DNA of 64,000 nucleotides from CAWIHK01 sp963835935 (GCA_963835935.1 CAWIHK010000002.1:1-64000), one strand, 5' to 3'; counted from the first letter of the stretch, positions 36,592-46,499 are shown. Notes: generated by a model not told the origin, from the sequence alone. Translations and numbers: made by a program.

Positions 36592-39500
36592 TTATCTAAT
36601 GCGCTCAATTCCAATATTGCATTGTTCTCCGTTGACATCCCACTGTGCCGAATATTCCCCGGCTTTGAATTCCGGGAGCACTGCTTCGGCGAGTGTTTCG
36701 TTTTGAATATAACCACAAAGTCCGATAATTGCATCCTGCAATGAGGGCACAGTCTTAAAATATATTTTTATCCTGTCCGTCACCTCAAACCCCGCATCTT
36801 TCCGCATAGTCTGTACTTTATTCACGAATTCGCGGGCATTACCCTCTTGAATTAAATCATCGGTCAATTCCATATCGAGAGCCACTGTAATCTCATTGTC
36901 GGATTCTATCAGCCAACCTTTAATTTCATCATGAAGAATATCAAAATCTTCCCGTGCAACGCTGATGGCCTGGCCGTTAATTTTAAAGGATGCCGAACTA
37001 TTTCGTTCTATTTCGTTGATTTCTTTCGATGTGAATTCACGAATACGTGCAGCCACATGCTGTACCTGTTTTCCATGTTTCGGACCTAGAATCTTGAAAT
37101 TCGGTTTCGCCCGTTTTTTAATGACAGCATCCTCGTCTGTAACATATTCTATAGCTTTGATATTGATCTCTTCCATAATTACATCCGACATTCGTTCGAT
37201 CATCGCGCGATCCTGATCGCTCGTCACCGGAACGATAATCCGCCGCAATGGTTGTCGTGTCTTCAGATTCGACTTGCTACGAATTGAACGGACAAGATAC
37301 ACAATTCTTTCCGCTTTTTCCATACGTCGTTCAAGCTCGGCGTCGATGATGGCCGTGTCGGCTTCCTGCAACAACGCAAGATGAACAGAATCGTATTTTT
37401 CTTTTTTCACAACGGAATTTAAATTGCGATAAATTTCATCCGAAAGAAATGGAGCGAACGGAGCCATCAATTTTGTCACAGTAACAAGACACTCGCACAA
37501 AGTTTGATAAGCGGCATTCTTATCTTTTCCTTGTTCACTTTTCCAGAAACGCCGGCGATTGCGGCGAACGTACCAATTCGACAACTGATCGATTGTAAAA
37601 TCCGACACCATGCGCGCTGCTCGAGTCGGATCATAATTATCCATGCAGGAAATATATTGGCCTATCAAACTGTTTAATGTCGAAAGAATCCATCGATCAA
37701 TTTCCGGACGATCTTTCACCGGCACAGGATTTTCCGAAAATTGCCACTTGTCGATATTCGCATAGAGAGCGAAAAATGCATACGTATTGATTAGTGTTCC
37801 GAAGAACTTGTGTTGAATATCGCCGAGGCCTTCACTATCGAAAAGTTTCGGACGCCATGGAACACTGCTTGTAATCAAAAACCATCGTACGGTATCGGCG
37901 CCGAACTTTGCAATCGTCGCGAACGGGTCAACCATATTACCGACGGATTTCGACATTTTCTTTCCCTCTTTGTCGAGAATCAACTCGTTGACCATCACAT
38001 TTCTGTACGCCGGTTTATTAAAGAGAAAAGTTCCGATAGCGTGGAGCGTGTAAAACCAACCGCGTGTTTGATCGATCCCTTCGGCGATAAAATCGGCCGG
38101 ATAATTCTTTTCGAAATATTCTTTATTTTCAAACGGGTAATGATGTTGAGCAAACGGCATCGCGCCAGAATCGAACCAGCAGTCGATCACTTCCGGAACA
38201 CGCCGAAATATTTTCCCATTTTTCTCGAACACAATTCTATCCACATAAGGTTTATGGAGATCGAGACCTTCACGTTGAACTTTTGTTCGAGTTCCATTTT
38301 CGTCCTCAACAAAACCCTGAAGAAGTTCATCGATCGATCCGACACACAACATATCTTTTCCATCGTCCGTCACCCATATCGGAAGCGGTGTTCCCCAGTA
38401 GCGATCGCGCGATAAAGCCCAGTCCTTATTTTCCTCGAGCCAATTCCCGAAACGCCCAGCACCAACCTCAGGCGGAATCCAATTGATCTCGCGGTTGAGT
38501 TTGAGCATTCGTTCGGAATATTTTGTGGTCGTGATGTACCACGATGTACGCGCATAATATAAGAGCGGCGATTTGCAGCGCCAGCAATGCGGATAGCTGT
38601 GTGTGATCGTTTCTTTCTTGTACAATATTTTTCTGGATTTCAGATTCTGAATGATCGAAGGATCAGCTTCCTTCACGAACTGCCCTGCCCAATCCGTTAT
38701 CTCTGATGTGAACTCACCGCTTTTGTTGACGGGATTGATCGTGGGGAGATCGAACTTTTTGCCAACCTGATAATCATCTTCGCCGAACGCCGGCGCGATG
38801 TGAACAATACCTGAACCATCGGTGGTTGTTACAAAATCCCCTTCAATTACATAAAAGCCCTTCTTCTCAACCGGCACGTAATTGAAAATGCGTTCATACT
38901 CTTTGCCGGCTAAATTTTTTCCCTTGTATCGCTCAATAATAGTGTACTCGCCTTCCAACGCAGCCAACCGGGCTTCAGCAAGAATCAAGTTTTCATCCTT
39001 GTGCAAAACTTTTACGTAATCGACATCTGAGCCGACGGCAAGCGCAACATTCGAAATGAGTGTCCATGGTGTTGTTGTCCATACAAGAAATGAAGCGTCT
39101 TCATTTTTAATTTTCATCTTAATATAAACGGAAGGATCCTTCACATCTTCATATCCCTGCGACACTTCGTGCGTAGAGAGCGGAGTTTCGCATCGCGGAC
39201 AATACGGTTGTATCTTGAAACCTCTGGTAATAAATCCTTCATCGAAAAATCGTTTTAACGCCCACCACACCGACTCGATATATTCATTTTTGTATGTAAC
39301 GTATGCTTCTTTCAGATCGACCCAGTAACCCATTCGCTCGGTCAGGTCTTCCCAATCTTTCATGTATTTAAAAACAGAGTCTTTACAATCCTTGTTAAAC
39401 TGTTCAACACCGTACGCTTCGATCTGGTCTTTATGTTTGAAGCCGTGAGTTTTCTCAACTTCAATTTCTACCGGAAGCCCGTGCGTGTCCCAACCTGCCT

Positions 39501-39742
39501 TGCGATGCACCTGATAACCGCGCATTGTTTTATATCGGCACACGAGATCTTTGATAGTGCGAGCCATGACATGGTGAATTCCCGGCGCCGTTTGCTGTCG
39601 GCGGGCCTTCGTAGAAAGTAAAATCTTTTCCATCATCGCGTTCACTCATGCTCCGATGGAATATATTATGTTCATGCCAGAAGGATAAAATTCTCTGTTC
39701 AATTTCCGGATAAGATACTTTGTCGTTGAGTTCTTTAAACAT
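36592..39742 (-). CDS. ileS: Isoleucyl-tRNA synthetase with apparent frameshift
   Basis: The enzyme is split between two frames. MFKELNDKVSYPEIEQRI begins at 39742 and runs to FYEGPPTANG. The remainder resumes as PGIHHVMARTIKDL in another frame and continues to 36592. About two bases are missing at 39584-39589, exactly before the HIGH-like motif GIHH. Restored, the protein is about 1050 residues. Other family marks are RKAGWDTHGLPVEIEVEK, the editing domain with TTTPWTLISN, and KMSKSVGN in the catalytic core. AGWDTHGLPVE and length suggest the eukaryote-like (mupirocin-resistant) class; that class call is inference. As the only ileS in the window and probably essential, a sequencing error is as likely as a real lesion. 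Confidence 0.88.
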
Positions 39743-39757
39743 ATCTGATTAATCTTA

Positions 39758-40597
39758 TTATAATGAGCGAATAACTTCTTTCATAATTAATGTCAATTTT
39801 GGTTCGGCTTTGTTTGCAACCGCTATAATTTCTTCCAGCGCCGCAGGCTTGAGTGCATCCGGAAAACATTCATCAGTGATTACAGATATACCCAGCGTCT
39901 TGATATTCATGTGATTTGCGACTATTACTTCAGGAACAGTGGACATGCCAACGGCATCGGCTCCGGCCCATCGAAGAAATCGATATTCCGCGCGTGTTTC
40001 TAAATTCGGCCCGGGAACGGAAACAAACACTCCCCTCTGAAGTTGAATTTTATTTTCGAGCGCCACTGTTTCGGCAAGGAGTTGAAGCTGCTTGCTGTAT
40101 GGTTCCGACATATCCGGAAACCTCGGTCCAATCGAATCGTCGTTGGGCCCGATCAACGGATTATCGCCCAACAGATTGATGTGATCTGTGATCATCATCA
40201 GATCGCCTGCATGAAAAAGCGGATTCAAACCGCCTGCCGCATTTGAAATCAAAAGCGTTGAAACACCGAGGCCGATTTTTTCCGACATCACCCTGACAGG
40301 AAAAGTAATTTGCCGCATCGTGTAGCCTTCATAAAAATGGAAACGTCCCTGCATCGCGACAACTTTTTTCCCGGCAAGTGTGCCGAAAATCAGTTTCCCT
40401 TGATGCGATTCTACAGTCGATAAAGGAAAATGTGGAATATCACCATAATCTAAAATCACCTCCACTTTAATTTCCTTTACCAAGCCGCCTAATCCTGTCC
40501 CCAAAATAATACCGACTTCAGGTTTGAAGGATGTTCTTGAACGAATGTACGAAACCGTTTCGTCCACATATTTTCTCAAAGGCAATAAATCGTTCAT
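39758..40597 (-). CDS. Purine nucleoside phosphorylase
   Basis: About 279 residues from MNDLLPLRKYVDE; AAAGG lies seven bases upstream, and an earlier in-frame ATG at 40654 would overlap divIVA. The trimeric PNP family is shown by EVGIILGTGLGGL (phosphate site), LLISNAAGGLNPLFHAGDLM, and GPNLETRAEYRFLRWAGADA followed by VGMSTVPEVIVANH. It splits inosine and guanosine to base and ribose-1-phosphate. It sits between divIVA and ileS in the cluster, a place where Firmicutes have no PNP gene. Confidence 0.93.
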   Translation of the reverse strand: MNDLLPLRKYVDETVSYIRSRTSFKPEVGIILGTGLGGLVKEIKVEVILDYGDIPHFPLSTVESHQGKLIFGTLAGKKVVAMQGRFHFYEGYTMRQITFPVRVMSEKIGLGVSTLLISNAAGGLNPLFHAGDLMMITDHINLLGDNPLIGPNDDSIGPRFPDMSEPYSKQLQLLAETVALENKIQLQRGVFVSVPGPNLETRAEYRFLRWAGADAVGMSTVPEVIVANHMNIKTLGISVITDECFPDALKPAALEEIIAVANKAEPKLTLIMKEVIRSL

Positions 40598-40613
40598 GAT
40601 ATCGACCTTTCGT

Positions 40614-41162
40614 TTATGAAGGTTCTTCCGAATCCAATGCTCGGACAACTTCATCTATATCAAGTGAGCTTTTTCCTGTTCCCATTGACATCGCGTGTTG
40701 AACCTGAGTATCGTCGTTGATTTCCAATGCGCGCACTAGTTCTAATTCACTCTGCAACAGAACACGCAGGCGGCTGACGATCGCTTCCTTTTTTGCCTTC
40801 AGTGTTGAAAGTTCTTCCTTCGTTTTCGATAAATCACGCCGGGCATGATCTACAATTTGATTGGCCTTCAACTCGGCTTCCTGCACAATCAATTGAGCTT
40901 CTTTATTTGAATTCTCAACAGATTTTTCTGCAGTTTCTCGCGCCGATGTCAGTGTTTGACGAAGGGTCACTTCCATTTGTTTGTAATCTTTCAATTGAGT
41001 TTCAAGCGTGGCTACTTTTTCTTTATACTCCTTATTCTGCTTGATCAACTCTTCAAACTCGTTTGAGACCATATCGAGAAACGTCTCAACTTCTACCGTA
41101 TCGAAACCGCGCATTCCACGTTTGAATTCTTGTTTCTTAATGTCGAGCGGACTCAATTTCAT
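40614..41162 (-). CDS. divIVA: DivIVA-domain protein
   Basis: 182 residues. The membrane-binding N terminus MKLSPLDIKKQEFKRGMRGF and DTVEVETFLDMVSNEFEEL is typical of DivIVA/GpsB. The rest is coiled coil (KVATLETQLKDYKQMEVTL, REtAEKSVENSN-type heptads). DivIVA proteins mark curved membranes at poles and septa in Gram-positives; homologues in FCB bacteria are less studied. It is flanked by yggS upstream and PNP downstream. Confidence 0.9.
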   Translation of the reverse strand: MKLSPLDIKKQEFKRGMRGFDTVEVETFLDMVSNEFEELIKQNKEYKEKVATLETQLKDYKQMEVTLRQTLTSARETAEKSVENSNKEAQLIVQEAELKANQIVDHARRDLSKTKEELSTLKAKKEAIVSRLRVLLQSELELVRALEINDDTQVQHAMSMGTGKSSLDIDEVVRALDSEEPS

Positions 41163-41176
41163 GATTATCCCTCCTT

Positions 41177-41884
41177 TTAATTATCGCTAATTTTTCCCGG
41201 TTGACGACTGCCAAAAATCGCAGAACCGATACGGAGAATTGTCGAACCTTCTTCGATGGCAACAATAAAGTCGTTAGTCATCCCCATCGATAGATGTTTC
41301 ATGTGGACACGTTGTAAATTTTTCGACCGAATCTCATCGCGAATTTGCCGCAATTGCCGGAAACAAGGACGTGCCCTTTCCGGATCCGGCAAAAAAGGTC
41401 CGATCGTCATCAATCCATCCACATTGATTCTATCGAGCTTTGCAATTTCTTCAATCAATGGGATAACCTTATCTGGAGCTACTCCCGTTTTGGTAGCTTC
41501 GTCGGTTGTACGAACTTCAATTAATATGTCAACCGTACAATCGCGTTTTTCTGCCTGGCGTTGAATTTCTTCCGCGATGTGCAGACTATCGACGGAATGT
41601 AACAATGTAATCGAACCGACAACGTATTTAACTTTATTCGTCTGAAGGTGACCGATAAAATGCCATTTAATTTCTTTATCCGGCAGTTTTTCGAGTTTTT
41701 GCCTGAATTCCTGAACGTAATTCTCGCCAAATTCATGTTGCCCGGCTTGCAAGGCTTCTTCGATAACCGACTCAGAAAAGGACTTTGAAACGGCCACCAA
41801 CGTCATTTCATCAGGATTCCGCCCTATCCTTTGACATGTTGCGCGAATTCGTTCATGTATATGTTGAAGGTTCTGAGCAATCAT
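41177..41884 (-). CDS. YggS-family PLP homeostasis protein
   Basis: About 235 residues from MIAQNLQHIHERIRAT; an in-frame ATG at 41926 adds an unconserved 14 residues. The PLP-binding Lys is in MTLVAVSKSFS, followed by FGENYVQEF, WHFIGHLQTNKVKYV, IEVRTTDEATKTGV and LSMGMTNDFIVAIEEGST. This is the fold-type III family (YggS/PLPBP/YlmE) that buffers pyridoxal phosphate and has no known catalytic turnover. YlmE is also near divIVA in Bacillus. Confidence 0.95.
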   Translation of the reverse strand: MIAQNLQHIHERIRATCQRIGRNPDEMTLVAVSKSFSESVIEEALQAGQHEFGENYVQEFRQKLEKLPDKEIKWHFIGHLQTNKVKYVVGSITLLHSVDSLHIAEEIQRQAEKRDCTVDILIEVRTTDEATKTGVAPDKVIPLIEEIAKLDRINVDGLMTIGPFLPDPERARPCFRQLRQIRDEIRSKNLQRVHMKHLSMGMTNDFIVAIEEGSTILRIGSAIFGSRQPGKISDN

Positions 41885-42023
41885 TAACCGACAAATATAC
41901 ACGAAAACCACAGGAAAATCAATCAATTTTGATTAAATAATTGTAAGGAAAAAATATTCTTGCTTTTGACCGCTGAGAACAATAAATTAAACGCAAGTTG
42001 AAGGTCTTAGCTTTGAGGGGGAA

Positions 42024-43439
42024 ATGAATCTTTACGAATTTGATAATTATGAAGATGATGAGGAAGCAACCCGGCGTGAAAAACGGATGGACGAAGAAAT
42101 CCGTAAGTTCGAAGAGCTTCTGAAAAACGGGAATGTCGGGATTACCAATGTCGATGCCCTCGAAGAAATAATAAATTTCTTTTTCGAACACGACCGGTTC
42201 GAGGAAGCACTTCACTTTATCAATGCCCTACTCGATGTCACAGCTTACAATGCCGAAGCATGGTTAAAAAAGGGGATGGCTCTCAATAATTTGCAGCGCT
42301 ATCAGGAAGCACTCAACGCCTACGATAGGGCAATTTCTATAAATCCGATCGATCCTGATATTCTTCTTAATCGTGGAATCACTTTCGACAATCTGAATCG
42401 AACGGTTGAAGCCATCGAATGCTTCGATCAAGCCATAGCGATTGACCCAAATAACGAGGAAGCTTTATTCAACAAAGGACTAACCCTCGAAAAAATAGAA
42501 AAATATTCCGAAGCAGAGCGTATCTTCAGGTTTATCACCGATAATTTCCCAAATAACATCGATGCCTGGTATGAATTGGGATATTGTTACGACTACATGG
42601 ATAAATTGGATGAGTCGTTGAAGAGTTATGACGAACATTTGAATCATGATCCATATAATTACAATGCCTGGTATAACCGCGGAATTGTATTGAATCGGAT
42701 GGGGCAATACAGCAGAGCCATCGAAAGTTACAACATGTCTCTGGCGATCAAGGAGGATTTTGCAGCTGCGTGGTATAATAAAGGAAATGCATACGCAAAT
42801 ATGGGACGGTTGTACGAAGCCATCACATCGTATAAAGAGACTATCCGGGTTGAAGAGAACGATATCCCTGCATGGCACAATATGGGGAATGCGTACGAAG
42901 AACTGGGCGAGTATCATGAAGCCATCAAATGTTTTGGCCGGGCATTGAAAGAAGACGATAAGCATTATGAATCATATTTCGGGCGAGGCTCCTGTTTCGA
43001 TTGTCTAGAAGATTATCCACGAGCGCTTGCAGATTATTCAAAGGCGATTACGCTCCGGCATGACCATCCCGAATTATGGTATGCAAAAGCGGATGTGGAA
43101 TATAATCTCGGGATGTTAAAGGAAGCGCTGGCAAGTTATCGGATGGTGGTAAGACTGGATTCCGTTAACGCTGATGCCTGGTTTGATTACGGCGATACAT
43201 TGGCCGAATGCGGGGCTAATCTCGAAGCAATGGAAGCGCTGGAAACAGCTATCCGATTACGATCTTCATGGCCCGACCCATATTACGTTCGGGCGAAAGT
43301 CCTTTTTTCGCTTCGTCGATCAGAGGAGGCTCTTGAATCGCTGCGTCAATGTTTTTTACTTGATCCACGAAAAAAGGATTTTTTTGAAAACGAATTCCCG
43401 GGAATTTCATTCCTACCAGAATTTGCAGAATTTCGTTAA
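42024..43439 (+). CDS. Tetratricopeptide-repeat protein
   Basis: 471 residues, acidic N terminus (DEFDNYEDDEE-type) without a signal peptide, hence cytoplasmic. Most of the length is TPR units of 34 residues: AEAWLKKGMALNNLQRYQEA, PDILLNRGITFDNLNRTVEA, YNAWYNRGIVLNRMGQYSRA, PAWHNMGNAYEELGEYHEAI and others, about eleven in all. TPR superhelices bind partner proteins. A GGGGG ribosome site lies seven bases upstream. It is divergent from yggS and 25 bases ahead of aroE, so it may be in the aroE-larE operon. Confidence 0.85.
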   Translation: MNLYEFDNYEDDEEATRREKRMDEEIRKFEELLKNGNVGITNVDALEEIINFFFEHDRFEEALHFINALLDVTAYNAEAWLKKGMALNNLQRYQEALNAYDRAISINPIDPDILLNRGITFDNLNRTVEAIECFDQAIAIDPNNEEALFNKGLTLEKIEKYSEAERIFRFITDNFPNNIDAWYELGYCYDYMDKLDESLKSYDEHLNHDPYNYNAWYNRGIVLNRMGQYSRAIESYNMSLAIKEDFAAAWYNKGNAYANMGRLYEAITSYKETIRVEENDIPAWHNMGNAYEELGEYHEAIKCFGRALKEDDKHYESYFGRGSCFDCLEDYPRALADYSKAITLRHDHPELWYAKADVEYNLGMLKEALASYRMVVRLDSVNADAWFDYGDTLAECGANLEAMEALETAIRLRSSWPDPYYVRAKVLFSLRRSEEALESLRQCFLLDPRKKDFFENEFPGISFLPEFAEFR

Positions 43440-43464
43440 ACAATAGACCCACACGGAACACGCA

Positions 43465-44376
43465 ATGACTGAAATAAATATTTCTAATGTGAAGCTGCAT
43501 GTCCCAACAGCAACAACAAAATTAACCGGACTCATCGGCCATCCACTTTCACATACACTTTCGCCTTTGATACACAACAGCGCTTTTTCATTGCTTGGGT
43601 TGGATTACACCTATTTGCCGTTCGACGTCCATCCTCAACAACTGAAACGAGCTTTGCACGGATTAGCAGCTTTAGGCCTTGTCGGTGTGAATGTAACAAT
43701 TCCACACAAAGAAACCGTAATTCAGATGCTTGATGATGTGGTAAATGAAGCACGAGCAATCGGCGCCGTTAATACAATCGTCAATGAAGAAGATAAATTA
43801 CGAGGTTACAATACTGATATCATCGGTGTTATCGAAACGCTAAAGCCGTATGCTGCAGAAATCGAAGGACGTGAAGTTTCCATAATCGGTTCCGGCGGCG
43901 GCGCACGCGCTGTAATGTATGTGCTGGTTCATCAATTTAAACCGCGTTATATTCACATCATTCATCCTGATATTGAGTACGCGATTACTTTACGGAAATT
44001 TTTTCTGGCGAATTTCAGTTTTAAGAATATCTCAGCTGTCGATTTATTTATGCCGGGAACCATTTTTAAAATCAACGGGTCTGCACTCGTCGTGAATGCG
44101 ACACCACTCGGTATGTATCCTAAAATAGATGATTCTCCCGTAACGGTAGTTGAAGCATTCAACGATCACCAGATCGTTTTCGATCTTGTGTACAACCCAA
44201 TAGAAACAAAGTTTCTTCGTCTCGCAGCAACCCAGGGTGCGCGTACTATCAGCGGCCTAACCATGCTATTGCATCAGGCAGCTAAATCGTTCGAGTTATG
44301 GACTTCACAAAAAATGCCGATCGATACGATTGAACCTTTAATAATCCAAACACTACAACAAATATCAAATCAGTAA
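43465..44376 (+). CDS. aroE: Shikimate dehydrogenase
   Basis: 303 residues, slightly longer than usual. The substrate domain has GLIGHPLSHTLSPLIHNSAF and NVTIPHKETV with the catalytic Lys; the NADP domain has VSIIGSGGGARAVMYVL and VNATPLGM. It reduces 3-dehydroshikimate in aromatic amino-acid synthesis. The SHTLSP motif differs slightly from the common SxSP. About 20 bases separate it from larE. Confidence 0.93.
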   Translation: MTEINISNVKLHVPTATTKLTGLIGHPLSHTLSPLIHNSAFSLLGLDYTYLPFDVHPQQLKRALHGLAALGLVGVNVTIPHKETVIQMLDDVVNEARAIGAVNTIVNEEDKLRGYNTDIIGVIETLKPYAAEIEGREVSIIGSGGGARAVMYVLVHQFKPRYIHIIHPDIEYAITLRKFFLANFSFKNISAVDLFMPGTIFKINGSALVVNATPLGMYPKIDDSPVTVVEAFNDHQIVFDLVYNPIETKFLRLAATQGARTISGLTMLLHQAAKSFELWTSQKMPIDTIEPLIIQTLQQISNQ

Positions 44377-44396
44377 AAAGATCGGATTCACAGGGG

Positions 44397-45230
44397 ATGA
44401 CATTAGATCAAAAGCAAATGCAACTCCGGGCAATTCTGCAAGATCTCGGGAGTGTGGTTATTGGATATTCCGGAGGAGTTGACAGTACGCTACTTCTTCG
44501 GATTGCGGTTGATGTTTTGGGAAATAATGCGCTGGCTGTCATAGGCCAATCAGAGATATATCCGTCAGTAGAATTCCAGGAGGCGTGCAGACTTGCGGAA
44601 TCCTTCGGCGCCCGTACGGTTATCGTGAAAACCGAAGCGACCGATCTACTGAAGTTTAAGGAGAACCCGCCGGACAGATGTTACTTCTGCAAGAATGAGC
44701 TTTTTTCCAAACTTGACGAAATAGCAGAAAAGGAACATATCGCGTGGATAGCCGACGGATCAATCGTCGACGATATCGGAGATTTCCGTCCCGGCATGCG
44801 AGCTATAAAAGAAAAAAATGTTCGTTCTCCTCTCCTCGAAGCCGGCTTCACCAAACAAGATGTACGCGAACTATCGCGTGAACTCAATCTTCCCACATGG
44901 GATAAACAATCATTCGCGTGTCTTTCATCAAGATTTCCTTACGGTACAGCGATCACGAAAGAGAATCTTGCTAAAGTTGATTCTGCGGAAAATCTATTGA
45001 GGGAACTTGGCTTCAGAAATTTCCGCGTTCGTTTCCACGACGAACGAACAGCACGCATCGAAGTCGGACAAAATGAATTGCCACGATTCCTCGACGAGTT
45101 TCTTCGCAATCAGATTGTGAAAGAATTTAGGCAAATAGGTTTTTTATATATAACGTTGGATCTTCAGGGATATCGGACAGGATCGATGAACGAGTCCCTT
45201 ACCGCCGCAGAGAAAGAACGATATTTGTGA
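44397..45230 (+). CDS. larE: LarE-type ATP-dependent sulfur transferase
   Basis: 277 residues. The PP-loop SGGVDSTLLLRIAVD is at about 24-38. CYFCKNELFSKL and FACLSSRFPYGTAIT contain the Cys residues used for sulfur donation or a 4Fe-4S cluster in LarE relatives. LarE makes the nickel-pincer cofactor of lactate racemase together with LarB and LarC, neither of which is in this window, so a related tRNA or cofactor thiolation role is possible. Downstream of aroE in the same direction. Confidence 0.88.
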   Translation: MTLDQKQMQLRAILQDLGSVVIGYSGGVDSTLLLRIAVDVLGNNALAVIGQSEIYPSVEFQEACRLAESFGARTVIVKTEATDLLKFKENPPDRCYFCKNELFSKLDEIAEKEHIAWIADGSIVDDIGDFRPGMRAIKEKNVRSPLLEAGFTKQDVRELSRELNLPTWDKQSFACLSSRFPYGTAITKENLAKVDSAENLLRELGFRNFRVRFHDERTARIEVGQNELPRFLDEFLRNQIVKEFRQIGFLYITLDLQGYRTGSMNESLTAAEKERYL

Positions 45231-45240
45231 TAGAATAAAA

Positions 45241-45333
45241 TCGTCGGTTGGGGGATTGGATTTCAAACATCCGGCAGATATCGGCGACATGTGGAAAGAA
45301 ATGAAATGTGTAGAATGTCACACAGGCGAATGA
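45241..45333 (+). pseudogene. Fragment of a multihaem cytochrome c
   Basis: The frame ending at TGA 45331-45333 reads DFKHPADIGDMWKEMKCVEC then HTGE. It contains a haem c motif CVECH and the HPADIGD/WKEMKC context seen near the end of small multihaem cytochromes. There is no start; upstream codons run into larE in another frame. It is probably the last 25 codons of a lost gene. Confidence 0.4.
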
Positions 45334-45474
45334 TAATTTGTAACCTTAATGGAGTCTATTGCATAAATCGAATTTTCATGGGAAAATGCCTTAAATTTGT
45401 TTTTTTTGACGTTTAGATCTTATAAAATGGCATTCGTGCAACAGGCTCAATGAAAAAATTTAAAAAAATATCCC

Positions 45475-45506
45475 TTGACATAATGGACATTATGTCGTAC
45501 TATAAT
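45475..45506 (+). promoter_or_regulatory. Promoter with 20-bp palindrome before DUF3800
   Basis: TTGACA (45475-45480) and TATAAT (45501-45506) are separated by 20 bases, longer than the optimum of 17. The perfect palindrome GACATAATGGACATTATGTC (45477-45496, 9-2-9) overlaps the -35 box and fills the spacer. A bound repressor dimer here would block transcription. The long spacing also suggests a need for an activator that twists DNA, as MerR proteins do. Confidence 0.7.
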
Positions 45507-45511
45507 TCTGC

Positions 45512-45566
45512 GGTTGGGAGAGCCGAAAGTCGGTTCGATGGATGAATAATCCACCTGGCTGCATTT
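45512..45566 (+). ncRNA. Structured leader of the DUF3800 gene (candidate DUF3800-type RNA)
   Basis: Between promoter and ATG 45580 the RNA can form two hairpins. One pairs AGCCGA (45521-45526) with TCGGTT (45530-45535) over a 3-base loop. The other pairs TGGAT (45539-45543) with ATCCA (45549-45553) over GAATA. A closing stem GCGGTT/GGCTGC (45510-45515 with 45557-45562) is possible but its 5' strand may precede the transcription start. A T-rich stretch follows, and no ribosome site precedes the ATG. Conserved RNA motifs upstream of DUF3800 genes are known; membership of this leader is unproven. Confidence 0.5.
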
Positions 45567-45579
45567 TTTATTTTATCTT

Positions 45580-46389
45580 ATGCATCTACTATACCTAGAT
45601 GACTCTGGTTCGGCTTCCAATAAGAATGAAGAGTATTTCGTTCTCGGTGGAATTTCAGTTTTCGAAGCTCAAGCGAATTGGTTTACACAGGAATTGGATA
45701 CGCTCGCTACAACAATCAATCCTGCCAATCCCCATGAAATTGAATTTCATGCATCTGAGATTTTTTCTCGCCGTTTGGCCCCGTGGAATAAAATGGGAAA
45801 AGATGAGGCGAGAGGGGTTATTAGGGCAACTCTAAATGTCTTAAAAAAATCATATGAGACCGCCTATGCCTTTGCATGTGCAGTTCATAAAGCCTCATTC
45901 CCTGAACAAGATCCGGTTAAAATTGCCTTTGAAGATATATGTAGTCGATTCGATATATATTTATCGAACCTAAGAGGACAGGGAGACCGCCATCGAGGTA
46001 TTCTTATATTAGATGAGAGTACGCATGAAACTGCTCTCCAAGATTTGGCGAGAGATTTTCGAACATTAGGAACCCGTTGGGGATCAATTAAAAATCTGGC
46101 TGAGACACCTTTGTTCGTGAATTCTAAAGCATCTCGACTCGTTCAATTGGCAGACCATGTTGCGCATTCGGTATTCCGCAGATATAATTCTGGTGATACG
46201 CAATACTTTGACTTAATAGCTGAGAGATTTTATTCATATCAAGGTGTCATACATGGTTTATCCCACAAACAATTCGTCAATAACCAATGCATGTGTCCTG
46301 CATGTTTGAGTAGGCGAACAGCTCACGTAAGAGATGAAATCCAAAGTCCTCCACCCATGAAACCAACCGAAGAACATCCAGAACTGTAA
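45580..46389 (+). CDS. DUF3800 protein
   Basis: 269 residues. DUF3800 proteins have an RNase H-like fold; three acidic stations are visible: LYLDDSGSA (Asp 7/8), GILILDESTHE (about 145) and LVQLADHVAHSVFRRY (about 195). This is the usual set of metal-binding Asp residues. A C-terminal CMCPACLSRR could bind zinc. DUF3800 genes are frequent in mobile and defence regions and are suspected nucleases. No partner gene is adjacent. The coding start follows the structured leader with no Shine-Dalgarno sequence. Confidence 0.88.
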   Translation: MHLLYLDDSGSASNKNEEYFVLGGISVFEAQANWFTQELDTLATTINPANPHEIEFHASEIFSRRLAPWNKMGKDEARGVIRATLNVLKKSYETAYAFACAVHKASFPEQDPVKIAFEDICSRFDIYLSNLRGQGDRHRGILILDESTHETALQDLARDFRTLGTRWGSIKNLAETPLFVNSKASRLVQLADHVAHSVFRRYNSGDTQYFDLIAERFYSYQGVIHGLSHKQFVNNQCMCPACLSRRTAHVRDEIQSPPPMKPTEEHPEL

Positions 46390-46499
46390 CACTATACTTT
46401 TTCTTAACCTCTTGCATCCATTCCCCGAAAATCATACTTTACTAATTATTGTGGTTTGAAGTACAGTAAAAACTTGAGGTAACACAGAAGAATAATTTC

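Noticed and set aside
45510..45566. Possible tRNA because of the T-loop-like GGTTCGAT
   Set aside because: No acceptor stem, anticodon arm or CCA end can be formed; the hairpins fit a leader structure instead.
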